A stretch of 64,000 bases of DNA from Streptomyces sp. BHT-5-2 (GCF_019774615.1 NZ_CP081497.1:620001-684000), one strand, 5' to 3'. Positions 16,950 to 25,670 are shown, counted from the stretch's first letter. Notes: generated by a model not told the origin, from the letters alone. Program-made: numbers and translations.

Positions 16950-17254
16950 CGGTTCGTCAGGCGGTCGGCCACGGCCAGGTTGCCCTGATCACCGGCGACG
17001 CGTCGGGGATCGGCGCCGCCACCGCCCGACGGCTGGCCGGCCACGGGCGGCGCGTGGCCGTCGCGGACATCGACACGCGCACCGTCGAGGAATCCGGCCG
17101 ACTGGACGCGGTCGTGCTCAACGCCGCGATCACGGGCCGCTGCGGACTGGACGACTTCACATGGCCGGAGATCCCACTCGTATCCGCAGGCGCGGCGGCC
17201 GGCCGCGGTGGTGCCCCAGGGCCCAACAGTGCCCGGTCGCCTTTCGGTACGTGA
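16946..17254 (+). pseudogene. Truncated short-chain dehydrogenase/reductase with internal deletion
   Basis: The frame opens at an ATGA overlap and shows an intact SDR cofactor motif (ALITGDASGIGAATARRLAG, glycine pattern TGxxxGIG) and the acidic end of beta-2 (VAVADIDTRTVEESG). It then jumps directly to GRLDAVVLNAAITGR, equivalent to the SDR NNAG strand; the roughly 40-50 residues normally between are missing. It stops about 30 residues later without the catalytic Ser-Tyr-Lys region. At 102 residues against about 250 it cannot be a functional oxidoreductase. High third-position GC indicates recent decay. Confidence 0.75.
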
Positions 17255-17260
17255 CGCGGT

Positions 17261-17500
17261 TCAGGCCGTCCGTTGCGACCAGTCGAGCAGTCGGGAGGAG
17301 AACTCCGGCAGGGCGGTGAGGTGTTGGGCGACGCGCTGCTCGGCCGTCTGCCGGTCGGGGGAGCCGGCGGGTGCGACGCGGAACGGACCGGGGCGCAGGT
17401 CCCCGCCTCGGTCGCGGTAGCCGTCGGGGCCGGGCGGGGCGAACCATGCCCCGCCCGGCCCCGACAGCCCGTCTGACGAAAGAGCCGGCCGGTCAGTCGG
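17261..17500 (-). pseudogene. C-terminal remnant of an unidentified protein gene
   Basis: This minus frame is open for 79 codons, lacks ATG or GTG, and has strongly coding-like third-position GC. It ends ...QRVAQHLTALPEFSSRLL followed by DWSQRTA and a stop. An in-frame TGA at 17501-17503 closes it upstream. The segment FAPPGPDGYRDRGGDLRPG suggests a normal soluble protein tail. I do not recognise the family. With the broken SDR beside it, this spot seems to be a site of deletion. Confidence 0.45.
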
Positions 17501-17535
17501 TCATGCGGCCAGTCAGCCGGTCGGTCAGTGACGTC

Positions 17536-19005
17536 TCAGTCAGTGACGTCGATCCGGCCGTTGCTCGCCGCCGGGGACCCCGGCTCGGGAATGGACCCCG
17601 GGCCCGTATCCGCGCCCGAAGCCGTCGTCCCGGTCACGGCGCCGCCGGTCACCCGCTTCAGGAGGCCGGCCAGATCGACCCCGGAGACCGATCCGAGGAG
17701 TTCCACCCCTTGGGCGACGTTGTTGGCGACCGTACGGGGCAGCTGCCCGGCACCGTCGGTGGAGATCACGGTCAGCTTGTCGACGGCGCCCAGCGGTTCG
17801 GACGCCTTGGCGACGACCTGGGGGAGGACCTCGACCAGCATCTGGAGCACGGCCGCGTCGCCGTAGCGGGCGAAGGCGTCGGCCTTCTTGTGCATCGCAT
17901 CGGCCTCCGCGGTGCCCTTGGAGGCGAGTGCGGCGGCCTCCGACTCGCCCTCCAGCCGCACGGCTTCGGCGAGCGCGGCACGGCGCAGCTTCTCGCCCTC
18001 ACCGGTCAACCGGGCGCGTTCGGCGTCCGCCTCGGCCTCCTTGACCTGGGCGATCCGACGGGCCTCGGCCTCCTGCTCGGCCTGGTACCGGGCGGCGTCC
18101 GCGGGCTTGCGGACCTTGGTGTCCAACTCCCGGTCCGTAAGGGCCGCCTGGCGTTCGGCGACCTTCTCCTGCTCGGAGAGGACTTCCTGCCGCCGTGCGG
18201 CCTCGGCGAGCGGACCCGCGGCGTTCGCCTTGGCGGACGCGGCCTCGGTCTCGACGCGGATCTCGGCCTGCCTGAGGTAGAGCGTCCGCTCCGCGACCGC
18301 GATCTCCTCGGCGGCCTTGAGCCTGGCCTGCTCCGAGACCCGCTGTGCGTTCGCCTCCGCGATGTCCGCCTCCTGGCGCGCCCGCGCGGCCTCCGGCCGG
18401 CCCAGGTCCTCCAGGTACGAGCCCTCGGTGGTGATGTCCTGGATCTGGAACGCGTCCAGGATCAGGCCCTGCCCGGACAGGCTGGCCTCCGCCTCCTCGG
18501 CGACCTGCCCGGCGAACGCGGCCCGGTCGCGGATGATGTCCTCGACCGCCATCCGGCCGACGATCGCCCGCAGCGCGCCGGACAGCACTTCCTGGGTGAA
18601 CCCGACGATGCCGTCCTGCTGTTGGAGGAAGCGCTGTGCCGCGGCCCGAATCGCGTCCTCGCTGCCGCCGACCTTCACGATCGCGACGCCGTCGAGGTTG
18701 GCCTTCACCCCGCGCAGGGTCACCGCGCCGCGCACCGCCACCGGCAGATGCCGGCTGGACAGGTCCAGGGAGAAGCGCTGCTGGACGAACGGGACCACGA
18801 AGACGCCGCCACCGACGACGACCTTCTGGCCGCTGTTGTCGACGCTGACCTGGCCGGTCTCCGGATCGGTGGACTTCTTGCCGCGGCGGCCGGTGATGAT
18901 GAACGCCTCGTTGGGCCCGGCGACCTTGTAGCGCGTGATCACCACGAGGGCGAGCAGCACGACGAGGACGACGGCGCCTGTGACGGCGACAATGACTGAA
19001 CTCAT
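17536..19005 (-). CDS. Flotillin-like SPFH-domain membrane protein
   Basis: 489 residues. ATG 19003-19005 follows a GGGGGG run. An N-terminal transmembrane helix (residues 3-24) precedes an SPFH/band-7 domain (about 28-205, with VVVGGGVFVVPFVQQRFSLDL). A long Ala/Glu/Arg-rich coiled coil (about 205-390) includes the flotillin EA-type repeats (QAEIRVETEAASAKANAAG). A flexible C terminus ends in RIDVTD. Flotillins scaffold membrane microdomains. The NfeD-like gene lies 141 bases upstream on the same strand, the usual flotillin/NfeD partnership. Confidence 0.9.
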   Translation of the reverse strand: MSSVIVAVTGAVVLVVLLALVVITRYKVAGPNEAFIITGRRGKKSTDPETGQVSVDNSGQKVVVGGGVFVVPFVQQRFSLDLSSRHLPVAVRGAVTLRGVKANLDGVAIVKVGGSEDAIRAAAQRFLQQQDGIVGFTQEVLSGALRAIVGRMAVEDIIRDRAAFAGQVAEEAEASLSGQGLILDAFQIQDITTEGSYLEDLGRPEAARARQEADIAEANAQRVSEQARLKAAEEIAVAERTLYLRQAEIRVETEAASAKANAAGPLAEAARRQEVLSEQEKVAERQAALTDRELDTKVRKPADAARYQAEQEAEARRIAQVKEAEADAERARLTGEGEKLRRAALAEAVRLEGESEAAALASKGTAEADAMHKKADAFARYGDAAVLQMLVEVLPQVVAKASEPLGAVDKLTVISTDGAGQLPRTVANNVAQGVELLGSVSGVDLAGLLKRVTGGAVTGTTASGADTGPGSIPEPGSPAASNGRIDVTD

Positions 19006-19146
19006 GAAGAATCCCCCCTGCCTTCCTGGGGGTAGGCAGATCAAGGTGATGGTGTGTGTGACCGGCCCGGCGGCGGGGCGCGCCGGGTCCGGGAGAACGG
19101 GGGCGGGTGCGGGCCCGCATCGGCGGACGCGGCCGGCCGCCCCCGC

Positions 19147-19656
19147 TCAGCGTTCGACGGGACGGACCGCCACCGACGTGGACGAGAGCGAGGACTCGAC
19201 CCAGACCTCCGCACCTTGGGCGATCGGGGCGCCGCTCCTGGCCGCCAGCTTCACGGGATGCCCGGCCTGCCGCAGCAGCACCTCGCCGTAACCGTCGGCG
19301 GGGATCGCGGTGACCACCGATCCGGCGGTGCCCACCAGGTCTTCGCGGCGCGGTGCCGGGGTGCTCCGGTCGCGCATCAGCGCCCGGCTGAAGCGCCAGG
19401 TGGCGCCCCCGGCCGCGGTGCCCGCGGCCAGCCCGGCGACGACGGCCGGCCCGGCACCGAGTGCGGTGCCGCCCCACACGATCGCGCCGGCGAACCCGAA
19501 CATCGACAGGAACCCGGCGATGACCGGCAGGGACAACAGTCCGTCGAAGAGCCCGTCCAGCACCCCGCCGAACAGCCCCTCCAGTACCCCGTCGAAGATC
19601 AGCGACAGCAGGAGGACGACGATCCCGCCGATGCCGAGACCAAGAAACCAGGCCAT
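19147..19656 (-). CDS. NfeD-like membrane protein, flotillin partner
   Basis: 169 residues. ATG 19654-19656 with GGGAGGG upstream. The N-terminal half has three hydrophobic segments with a repetitive LEGLFGGVLDGLFDGLL amphipathic stretch. The C-terminal half (about 105-169) is a small OB-fold-like domain with EDLVGTAGSVVTAI and GEVLL, the NfeD signature of GxxGxa followed by beta strands. NfeD proteins pair with SPFH proteins, as here. Confidence 0.82.
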   Translation of the reverse strand: MAWFLGLGIGGIVVLLLSLIFDGVLEGLFGGVLDGLFDGLLSLPVIAGFLSMFGFAGAIVWGGTALGAGPAVVAGLAAGTAAGGATWRFSRALMRDRSTPAPRREDLVGTAGSVVTAIPADGYGEVLLRQAGHPVKLAARSGAPIAQGAEVWVESSLSSTSVAVRPVER

Positions 19657-19949
19657 GCACAGCCCTCCCGCACTCGCTCATTCCGCTCGAACGGGGACGA
19701 TCGTCACACGCGGTCGGGCCGCCGCACATTGCCGCATCCCGGCAATCTTTACGCGCTCTTGATGTGCAGCACCGTGCCCCCGACCTGCGGCGACGGCCCT
19801 TCTCCGGGTTCTGCCGACTCCTTCCGCCGGCGACCTCTGTTCCCTCCCGGTTCTCGTCACGCCCCCGTGCCCCCTGCTCGTGCTGTCCCCTTGCCGTCCT
19901 CTTTCCGCGGTCTTTCCGTGGTCTCTCCACGCACCCCTTGACTCTGGAC

Positions 19950-20213
19950 AAAACGGGAGGAAACTGGTGTGTAACCAGACAACCGGAGAGCCGCACCGAC
20001 AGCAAAGACGTTTGTTGGCAGGAGACCCTTGACGTGGCTCTGGCCAGGCCCCCGGAAGCCCCGCGAACCGGAGCCTCGGCGACGACTGAGGTAGATGGTG
20101 GCGATGCGGACTCCCGGGGACTGTGTTGTCCGGGGGTCGCGTTGTCTCCGGGGGTGTGTTGTGGGAGGGGGCTGAGTTGCCCCGTTTTGGCCCGGGTTCT
20201 CCCGGGCCTTTTT
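19950..20213 (+). ncRNA. Candidate plus-strand non-coding transcript ending at a strong terminator
   Basis: The 783 bases between the NfeD-like gene and efeUO contain no convincing gene, yet a textbook intrinsic terminator at 20189-20213 points in the plus direction and no plus-strand gene lies upstream of it. That implies a short transcript. A TTGACT hexamer at about 19938 could be a -35 element, but no good -10 follows, so the 5-prime end is a guess. From 20118 to 20180 there are repeated TGTTGT/CGTTGT units each followed by C/G-rich runs, which would form alternating stems. I could not match it to tmRNA, RNase P RNA or a riboswitch class. Confidence 0.35.
20189..20213 (+). terminator. Intrinsic terminator with no plus-strand gene upstream
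   Basis: GGCCCGGG-TTCT-CCCGGGCC forms a perfect 8-bp stem with a four-base loop followed by TTTTT. The U-tract gives the direction as plus; on the minus strand no T-run follows. Confidence 0.8.
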
Positions 20214-20338
20214 CGTGTCCGGCCTCGGGGCGGTGTCGAGGTGGGTGTCGAGGTGGGCGGGTGCGCCGGGGTGGGGCGCTCCGGTGGGGTGGGAGTAAGG
20301 CCCGTACCAGGGGCCGTTGTCGCCCCGTGGCGACGTGA

Positions 20339-20352
20339 CTACAGCGATGTAG
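20339..20352. promoter_or_regulatory. CTACA-GCGA-TGTAG inverted repeat upstream of efeUO
   Basis: Same CTACA-N4-TGTAG architecture as the palindrome at 9034-9051, and again followed by AC (TGTAGAC). It lies about 20 bases upstream of the iron boxes, so efeUO may have two regulators. Confidence 0.5.
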
Positions 20353-20372
20353 ACATCTTCGGACCGGCTGAC

Positions 20373-20411
20373 TAAGGTATGCCTTCGCTAACTGAGGTAA
20401 GACATACCGGC
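20373..20411 (+). promoter_or_regulatory. Tandem DmdR1/IdeR (DtxR-family) iron boxes
   Basis: TAAGGTATGCCTTCGCTAA at 20373-20391 fits the consensus TWAGGTWAGSCTWACCTWA at 16 of 19 positions. A second, weaker copy (TGAGGTAAGACATACCGGC, 20393-20411, 13 of 19) follows, offset by 20 bases. They lie 29-67 bases upstream of the efeUO start, consistent with iron-dependent repression by a DtxR-family regulator as known for actinobacterial iron uptake genes. Confidence 0.8.
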
Positions 20412-20439
20412 GCGGTTGCGCGGGCCGGAGAGGACGACT

Positions 20440-22677
20440 ATGTGGGACGACGCGTTTCCGAGCTTCCTGATCGGATTGAGAGAAGGGCTGGAAGCCGGAC
20501 TCATCGTTTCGATCCTCGTCGCCACCCTCGTCCGGGCCGGGGCCAAGTCCCGTCTCCCGCAGGTGTGGACCGGTGTGCTGGCGGCGATAGCCGTGGCGAT
20601 GAGCTTCGGCGCGGTCCTCACCTTCACCGCCGCCTCGCTCTCGGCCACCGCACAGGAGGCCTTCGGCGGCACGCTGAGCGTCATCGCGGTCGCGTTCGTC
20701 ACCGCGATGGTGTTCTGGATGCGCCGCTCCGCGCGCAGCCTCTCCGGTGAGATCAAGGAGAAGGTCACCGGGGCGCTCGCCATGGGTGCGGGCATGCTGG
20801 TCGTCACCTCCTTCCTGGCCGTGGGGCGCGAGGGGTTGGAGACCGCGCTGTTCCTGTGGACCACGGCGCGGGCGGCGGGGGAGTCCGCCGGGCCGATGGT
20901 CGGCGCCGGGGTCGGACTGGTCATCGCGGCGGGACTCTGCTGGGGCCTGTACCGCCGGGTGCTCAAGATCAACCTCACCAAGTTCTTCACCGCGACCGGT
21001 GCCGTGCTCATCGTCATCGCCGCCGGTGTCCTGGGATACGGCCTGCGGGACCTCCAGGAGGGCGGGGTCCTGCCCGGCAAGACCGCGTTCGCCTTCGACC
21101 TCAGCCAGAGCATCGACCCGAGCGCCTGGTACACGACCCTGGTCCAGGGCGTCTTCAACCTCATGCCGGCCATGACCTGGCTGCAGCTCGTCGGGTATGC
21201 CGGCTACCTCGTCGTCGTGATGGCGCTGTTCGTCCGCGGCGTGCGGAGCGGCGCCAAGCCGGCGGCGGCGCCGCGGGCGGCGGAGGGGAAGCCGGCGGCC
21301 GAGCAGGCCGTTGCCGACAGGGTCGTTGACGAGAAGGCGGAGGCGGAGAAGGCCGTCGACGCCGAGGCTGCGTCGGCCGTGAAGAGCGAGGCGCCGGCGG
21401 ACGGGGAGGCGCCCGAGGCGGGTGCGGAGGCGAAGCCCGAGTCCCCGGAACAGTCGGCAGAAGAACCCCCGTCGGAGTCGGAGCCGGCTCCGGAGCCCGT
21501 GTCGGCCGGTGGGGGCCGGAAGCGGCCCGCGTGGCTGCTGCCGGTCGCCGTGGTCGCGGTGCCCGCCGTCGTCGCGGGTGGGATCGTCGCCTTCGGCAAG
21601 GCCAAGCCGGCCGGGGCGCCCACCATCGCGGTGTCCGAGACCGAGTGCGGCAAGGGCTTCACCGCGCCCGAGCCCGGGCGGCAGACCTTCCAGATGCAGA
21701 ACACCGGCGACAAGACCTCCGAGGTGTACCTCGTCGACCCCGCGACCAACGCGGTCTACGGCGAGATCGAGGGCCTGGCCCCCGGTACCACCCGCGACCT
21801 GGTCGCCACCATCGCCGGCGGCTCGTACGCCTGGCGCTGCGTCCCCACCGGCGGCAAGCCGGTCACCTCGGCCGCCGTGCGGGTCAGCGGCGGGGGCGGC
21901 ACCAAGGCCGTCGTGCCGGTCGCGGAGGCGGACCTCGCCGGACCGCTGCGCGCCTACAAGCAGTACGTCGACCGGGGGCTGGCCACGCTGACCGACCAGA
22001 CCCAGCAGCTGAGCGACGACCTCGCCGGCGGCGACCTGGACAGCGCGCGGACGGACTGGCTCACCGCACACCGCACCTACTCCTCGCTCGGCGCCGCCTA
22101 CGGCACGTTCGAGGACTTCGACAAGAAGATCAACGGGCGGGCCGACGGACTCCCGGGCGGCGTGCACGACAAGGACTTCTCCGGTTTCCACCGGATCGAG
22201 TACGGGCTGTGGCACGGCGCCTCCGCGGACGAGCTGAGCGGCCCGGCGCGGCAGCTGCACGACGAGGTGGTGGGACTGCGCAAGGCGTTCCCCACCCAGG
22301 ACTTCGACCCCGGTGACCTGCCGCTGCGCACCCACGAGATCCTGGAGAACACCCTCCAGTTCGAGCTGACCGGCGACACCGACGAGGGCAGCGGGACCAA
22401 CCTGGCCACCGCCGACGCCAACCTCGCCGGCACCCGCGAGCTCCTCGACGTCCTGCACCAGCTGATCGTCAAGCGCGATCCGCAGCTGCTGACGTCCATC
22501 CAGGGCGACATCGACCGGCTGCAGCAGCAGCTCGACGCCGCGCACCACGACGGCACCTGGACGCCGGTCGAGAAGCTCGACGCGGCCGCCCGTCAGCGGC
22601 TGAACGGCGTCACCGGCCGGCTGCTGGAGCATCTCGCGCCGGTGCCGGACCTCCTGGAGATCCGCAAGTCCGCCTGA
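20440..22677 (+). CDS. efeUO: EfeU-EfeO fusion: ferrous/ferric iron permease joined to its extracytoplasmic partner
   Basis: 745 residues; ATG 20440 after GGAGAGGA. Residues 1 to about 275 are an FTR1/EfeU permease with about seven membrane helices and two REGLE iron motifs (near residues 12 and 129). A Glu/Ala/Pro-rich linker of about 90 residues leads to another membrane helix (about 366-388). An outward cupredoxin domain (about 395-475) and an M75 domain follow, with GFHRIEYGLW near 581 and HEILENTLQFELTG. This joins two proteins that are separate in Escherichia coli into one polypeptide. efeB follows 145 bases downstream. Tandem iron boxes upstream indicate iron repression. Confidence 0.93.
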   Translation: MWDDAFPSFLIGLREGLEAGLIVSILVATLVRAGAKSRLPQVWTGVLAAIAVAMSFGAVLTFTAASLSATAQEAFGGTLSVIAVAFVTAMVFWMRRSARSLSGEIKEKVTGALAMGAGMLVVTSFLAVGREGLETALFLWTTARAAGESAGPMVGAGVGLVIAAGLCWGLYRRVLKINLTKFFTATGAVLIVIAAGVLGYGLRDLQEGGVLPGKTAFAFDLSQSIDPSAWYTTLVQGVFNLMPAMTWLQLVGYAGYLVVVMALFVRGVRSGAKPAAAPRAAEGKPAAEQAVADRVVDEKAEAEKAVDAEAASAVKSEAPADGEAPEAGAEAKPESPEQSAEEPPSESEPAPEPVSAGGGRKRPAWLLPVAVVAVPAVVAGGIVAFGKAKPAGAPTIAVSETECGKGFTAPEPGRQTFQMQNTGDKTSEVYLVDPATNAVYGEIEGLAPGTTRDLVATIAGGSYAWRCVPTGGKPVTSAAVRVSGGGGTKAVVPVAEADLAGPLRAYKQYVDRGLATLTDQTQQLSDDLAGGDLDSARTDWLTAHRTYSSLGAAYGTFEDFDKKINGRADGLPGGVHDKDFSGFHRIEYGLWHGASADELSGPARQLHDEVVGLRKAFPTQDFDPGDLPLRTHEILENTLQFELTGDTDEGSGTNLATADANLAGTRELLDVLHQLIVKRDPQLLTSIQGDIDRLQQQLDAAHHDGTWTPVEKLDAAARQRLNGVTGRLLEHLAPVPDLLEIRKSA

Positions 22678-22822
22678 CCCGCCGGGAGAAGGGACGCCCG
22701 GACGTCCGCGCGCACTCCGCCGGACGCACCGGGCGCCCGCCCGACGGCCCCGTACGACCACCAGCCCCGTCCACGTCGACAACGCCGCACCACCCCAAGC
22801 ACGCTCCGAAGGGAACCACGAG

Positions 22823-24097
22823 ATGTCCGCCGAAACGCCCGGTCCGCAGGGCCGCTGTCCCGCCGACCGGCGCTCGTTCGTGAAGACCGCGCTGGGCGCC
22901 GGCGCGGCCGGTGCGGTGCTGGCCGGCGGCGGCTTCGCGCTGAGCCAGGGCACCACCGGTACGGCCCGGGCCGCCGACACCGCCGACGCCGGGAAGGTGC
23001 CGTTCCACGGCGCCCACCAGGCGGGCATCCTCACCGCGCAGCCCACCGCCGCCGCCTTCGTCTCGCTCAACGTCATCGCGGAGAACCGCAGGGAACTCAC
23101 CGACCTGCTGCGGACGATCACCGAACGCGCCCGCTTCCTGACCGCCGGCGGTGCCCCGCAGGACCTCGGCGTCGGCGCCCCGCCGTCCGACAACGGCATC
23201 CTCGGGCCGGTGGTCCCCGCCGACGCGCTGACCGTCACCGTCGGCGTGGGCGCCTCGCTCTTCGACGACCGCTATGGTCTCGCCAAGGTCAAGCCGCGCA
23301 AGCTCGGCCCGATGCGGACCTTCCCCAACGACAATCTCCAGGCCGCCGAGTGCCATGGCGACCTCTCGCTGCAGATCTGCGGCGAGCGCCAGGACACCGT
23401 GCTGCACGCGCTGCGCGACATCGCCCGGCACACCCGCGGCGGGATGCAGATCAAGTGGCGCGTCGACGGCTTCCAGAACGCGCCCCGGCCCAGCGGTGCC
23501 CAGCGCAACCTGCTCGGCTTCAAGGACGGGATAGCCAACCCCGACGTGAGGTCCGGGCGGGAGATGGACCGGCTGGTGTGGGTCGGCGACGGCCACGGCG
23601 AGCCCGCCTGGGCCACCGGCGGCAGCTATCAGGTCATCCGGATCATCCGGATGCTGGTGGAGTTCTGGGACCGGGTCTCGCTGGCCGAGCAGGAGAAGAT
23701 GTTCGGCCGCCGCAAGGACACCGGAGCCCCGCTGGACGGCGCCAACGAGTCCGATGTGCCCGCGTACCACAAGGACCCGCACGGCACCGCGATACCGCTC
23801 GACTCCCACATCCGGCTCGCCAACCCGCGGACCGCCGGGACCGACGACTCCCGCATCCTGCGCCGCGGCTACAACTACGATCGGGGCGTCGACAGCGTCG
23901 GCAACCTGGACATGGGACTGGTCTTCTGCTGCTACCAGCAGGACGTCCTGCGGCAGTTCGAGGCCACCCAGGAGCGGCTGATCGACGAGCCGCTGGTGGA
24001 CTACATATCGCCGACCGGCGGCGGCTACTTCTTCGCGCTGCCGGGCGTGCGGGACGCCTCGGACTGGCTCGGCCGGAGCATGCTGGCCGCCGCCTGA
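22823..24097 (+). CDS. efeB: EfeB/DyP-type haem peroxidase (deferrochelatase), Tat-exported
   Basis: 424 residues; ATG 22823 after GAAGGGA. A Tat signal (DRRSFVKTALGAGAAG) begins near residue 14. DyP motifs: GFKDGIANP near 233 and the proximal-His segment LDSHIRLANPR near 328; C-terminal SPTGGGYFFALPGVRD is shared almost exactly with the 10.5-kb copy. It completes the efeU-efeO-efeB set of this locus: EfeB oxidises ferrous iron or releases haem iron outside the membrane and EfeO/EfeU carry it in. Sequence similarity between the two EfeB copies is high along their length, indicating duplication or related ancestry. Confidence 0.93.
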   Translation: MSAETPGPQGRCPADRRSFVKTALGAGAAGAVLAGGGFALSQGTTGTARAADTADAGKVPFHGAHQAGILTAQPTAAAFVSLNVIAENRRELTDLLRTITERARFLTAGGAPQDLGVGAPPSDNGILGPVVPADALTVTVGVGASLFDDRYGLAKVKPRKLGPMRTFPNDNLQAAECHGDLSLQICGERQDTVLHALRDIARHTRGGMQIKWRVDGFQNAPRPSGAQRNLLGFKDGIANPDVRSGREMDRLVWVGDGHGEPAWATGGSYQVIRIIRMLVEFWDRVSLAEQEKMFGRRKDTGAPLDGANESDVPAYHKDPHGTAIPLDSHIRLANPRTAGTDDSRILRRGYNYDRGVDSVGNLDMGLVFCCYQQDVLRQFEATQERLIDEPLVDYISPTGGGYFFALPGVRDASDWLGRSMLAAA

Positions 24098-24129
24098 CAG
24101 ACCCGCTGCCCGACGTCCGCCGCCGACCC

Positions 24130-25422
24130 TCAGATCCGCAGGGTCAGCGGCGGATGCGCGCCGTTGAGGTAGTGGTCGCCGATGGCCCGGAGGCTGTGCG
24201 CGGACGAGCGGTGCGCGGTCAGGACGCGGGCGTTGCGCCAGAACCGGTCGAAGCCCGGGTCGCCGCCGGCGGCGTCGGCGGTGGCCGTCAGCTCCAGGAT
24301 GCGGGTGGTGATCTGGAGCGCGGACTGGCCGGTGACGGCCTCGGCCGCGGCCACCAGCACCGCGATGTCGGCACACTCGTCGACGCCCAGCCCCTGACCC
24401 ATCAGCAGGCCCCGGGCCAGCGCCTCGGTGGCCGGTTCCACGACGGCCGCGGCGGTGTGCGCGGCGGCGACCAACTCGCCGTACGCCAGCAGCAGATAGG
24501 GGTCGCCGCCCGGCAGCTCCGGATACGGGTCCGGGGCGGCCTCCGCAGGCTCCCAGGTGCGCGAGGCGGCGCGGTTGAGGTCGCGGGCCTCGGCGAGCGC
24601 GCCCTCGGCGATGCCCAGCGCCACCTGGACGAGCGCCAGCCGCAGCGTCAGTGGGTCCAACGCGGCGTACGGGGCGAGGTGCTGCTCGTCGTGGGAGACG
24701 GTGCCGAGGATCTGCTCGGGCGGCACCGGCACGGCGTCGAAGGCGACGGTGCCGGCCCCGGTCAGCCGCTGGCCCAGGCGGTCGTGGGCCGGGTCGGTGG
24801 TGACGCCGGGGTGGGCCGGGTCGACCAGCGCGATCAGCCGGTCGCCGGTGCGGGTGCAGACGCCGCCGACGATCAGGCGGTCGGCGACGGTCACCCCGGC
24901 CGCGAACGACCGCCGGCCGTGCAGGAGATGACCGGAACCGTCCGGGGCGAGGGTGAGGTCGCGGCCGGCGCCCGGGGCGGGCGGCTCGGCGTCGGCCGTC
25001 GGGTGCCCGGTGTCGCCGGCCAGCAGCCACTGCTCCTCGGCCACCCGGCGTTCCAGCGCGTCCGCCTGCTGCGGGGTGCCGAAGAAGCGGGTGCTCCAGG
25101 AGAGCGTGTAGTGGCGGGCGAGGAGTTCGCCGATGGAGCCGTCGGCCGCCGCGATCTCGCGGATGACGGCGCCGGCGGTGCGCCAGTCGCTGCCGCCGCG
25201 GAGCGGTCCCGGCGGGGTCAGCAGCGCCGGCAGACCGGCCTCGCGCAGCCGTGCCAACTCGTCGAAGGGCGGCTTGCCGGCCCGGTCGCGGCTGACCGCG
25301 TCCACGGCGAGGTCGTCGGCGAGTTCACGGGTGACGCGGTGCCAGATCTCGTGCTCCGCCGGGGGCTCGGCCTGCGGGGCGGCGGGGCGTGCTGCGGACC
25401 TCTTCGGCATGGCGCCGTTCAC
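24130..25422 (-). CDS. SfnB/DszC-like flavin monooxygenase of the acyl-CoA dehydrogenase fold
   Basis: 430 residues. GTG 25420-25422 is preceded by GAGGACG; ATG 25410 is an alternative start. The acyl-CoA dehydrogenase fold is visible: a helical N-terminal domain (LREAGLPALLTPPGPLRGGSD), a middle beta domain (LTLAPDGSGHLLHGRRSFAAG), and a C-terminal helical bundle with FWRNARVLTAHRSSAHSLRA near 403. That C terminus (RNARxxTxH) is typical of the SfnB/DszC group, which oxygenates organosulphur compounds using reduced flavin. The neighbouring Rrf2 regulator and sulphur-type leader peptide support a sulphur-acquisition role. Confidence 0.8.
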   Translation of the reverse strand: MNGAMPKRSAARPAAPQAEPPAEHEIWHRVTRELADDLAVDAVSRDRAGKPPFDELARLREAGLPALLTPPGPLRGGSDWRTAGAVIREIAAADGSIGELLARHYTLSWSTRFFGTPQQADALERRVAEEQWLLAGDTGHPTADAEPPAPGAGRDLTLAPDGSGHLLHGRRSFAAGVTVADRLIVGGVCTRTGDRLIALVDPAHPGVTTDPAHDRLGQRLTGAGTVAFDAVPVPPEQILGTVSHDEQHLAPYAALDPLTLRLALVQVALGIAEGALAEARDLNRAASRTWEPAEAAPDPYPELPGGDPYLLLAYGELVAAAHTAAAVVEPATEALARGLLMGQGLGVDECADIAVLVAAAEAVTGQSALQITTRILELTATADAAGGDPGFDRFWRNARVLTAHRSSAHSLRAIGDHYLNGAHPPLTLRI

Positions 25423-25493
25423 CGTCCTCGTCGAATCGGAACCGGGCTGGGGAGCCGGGCTGGAGAACCGGGAGCGGGGGCTGCCCGGGGCAC

Positions 25494-25525
25494 TTCCCTA
25501 GTTTTCCCACTGGATTGGTAGGGAA
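25494..25525 (-). promoter_or_regulatory. Candidate regulatory element upstream of the SfnB-like gene
   Basis: TTCCCTA (25494-25500) and TAGGGAA (25519-25525) form an inverted repeat. Read on the minus strand, 25523-25504 gives CCCTACCAATCCAGTGGGAA, which matches 26261-26280 before the leader peptide at 15 of 20 positions. The shared element around an Rrf2 gene suggests a CymR-type site; this is inferred. Confidence 0.45.
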
Positions 25526-25670
25526 AGCGAGGAGGGCATGATGATGCGTTCTTAACTCGGCTCCGGGCAAGGGGTGTTCGAGGGGTGGACGGATCGGGGT
25601 CGGATTCCGGACGCCGGGGCCTCCGTCGCAGGTCGGGTGGGTGTCCGAGGGGCGGACGGGAGCGTGCCCG

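Noticed and set aside
19950..20213. Known RNA classes (tmRNA, RNase P RNA, c-di-AMP riboswitch) for the orphan transcript
   Set aside because: No tag-peptide frame or conserved core motifs were recognised.
20221..20260. Tandem GGTGTCGAGGTG repeat as a mobile element end
   Set aside because: Only two imperfect copies, no transposase or target duplication; probably simple GC-rich repetition.
19678..23238. Long minus-strand open frame of over 1100 codons
   Set aside because: It lies antisense to efeUO and efeB and is low-complexity Arg/Gly/Ala; a shadow of high-GC coding bias.
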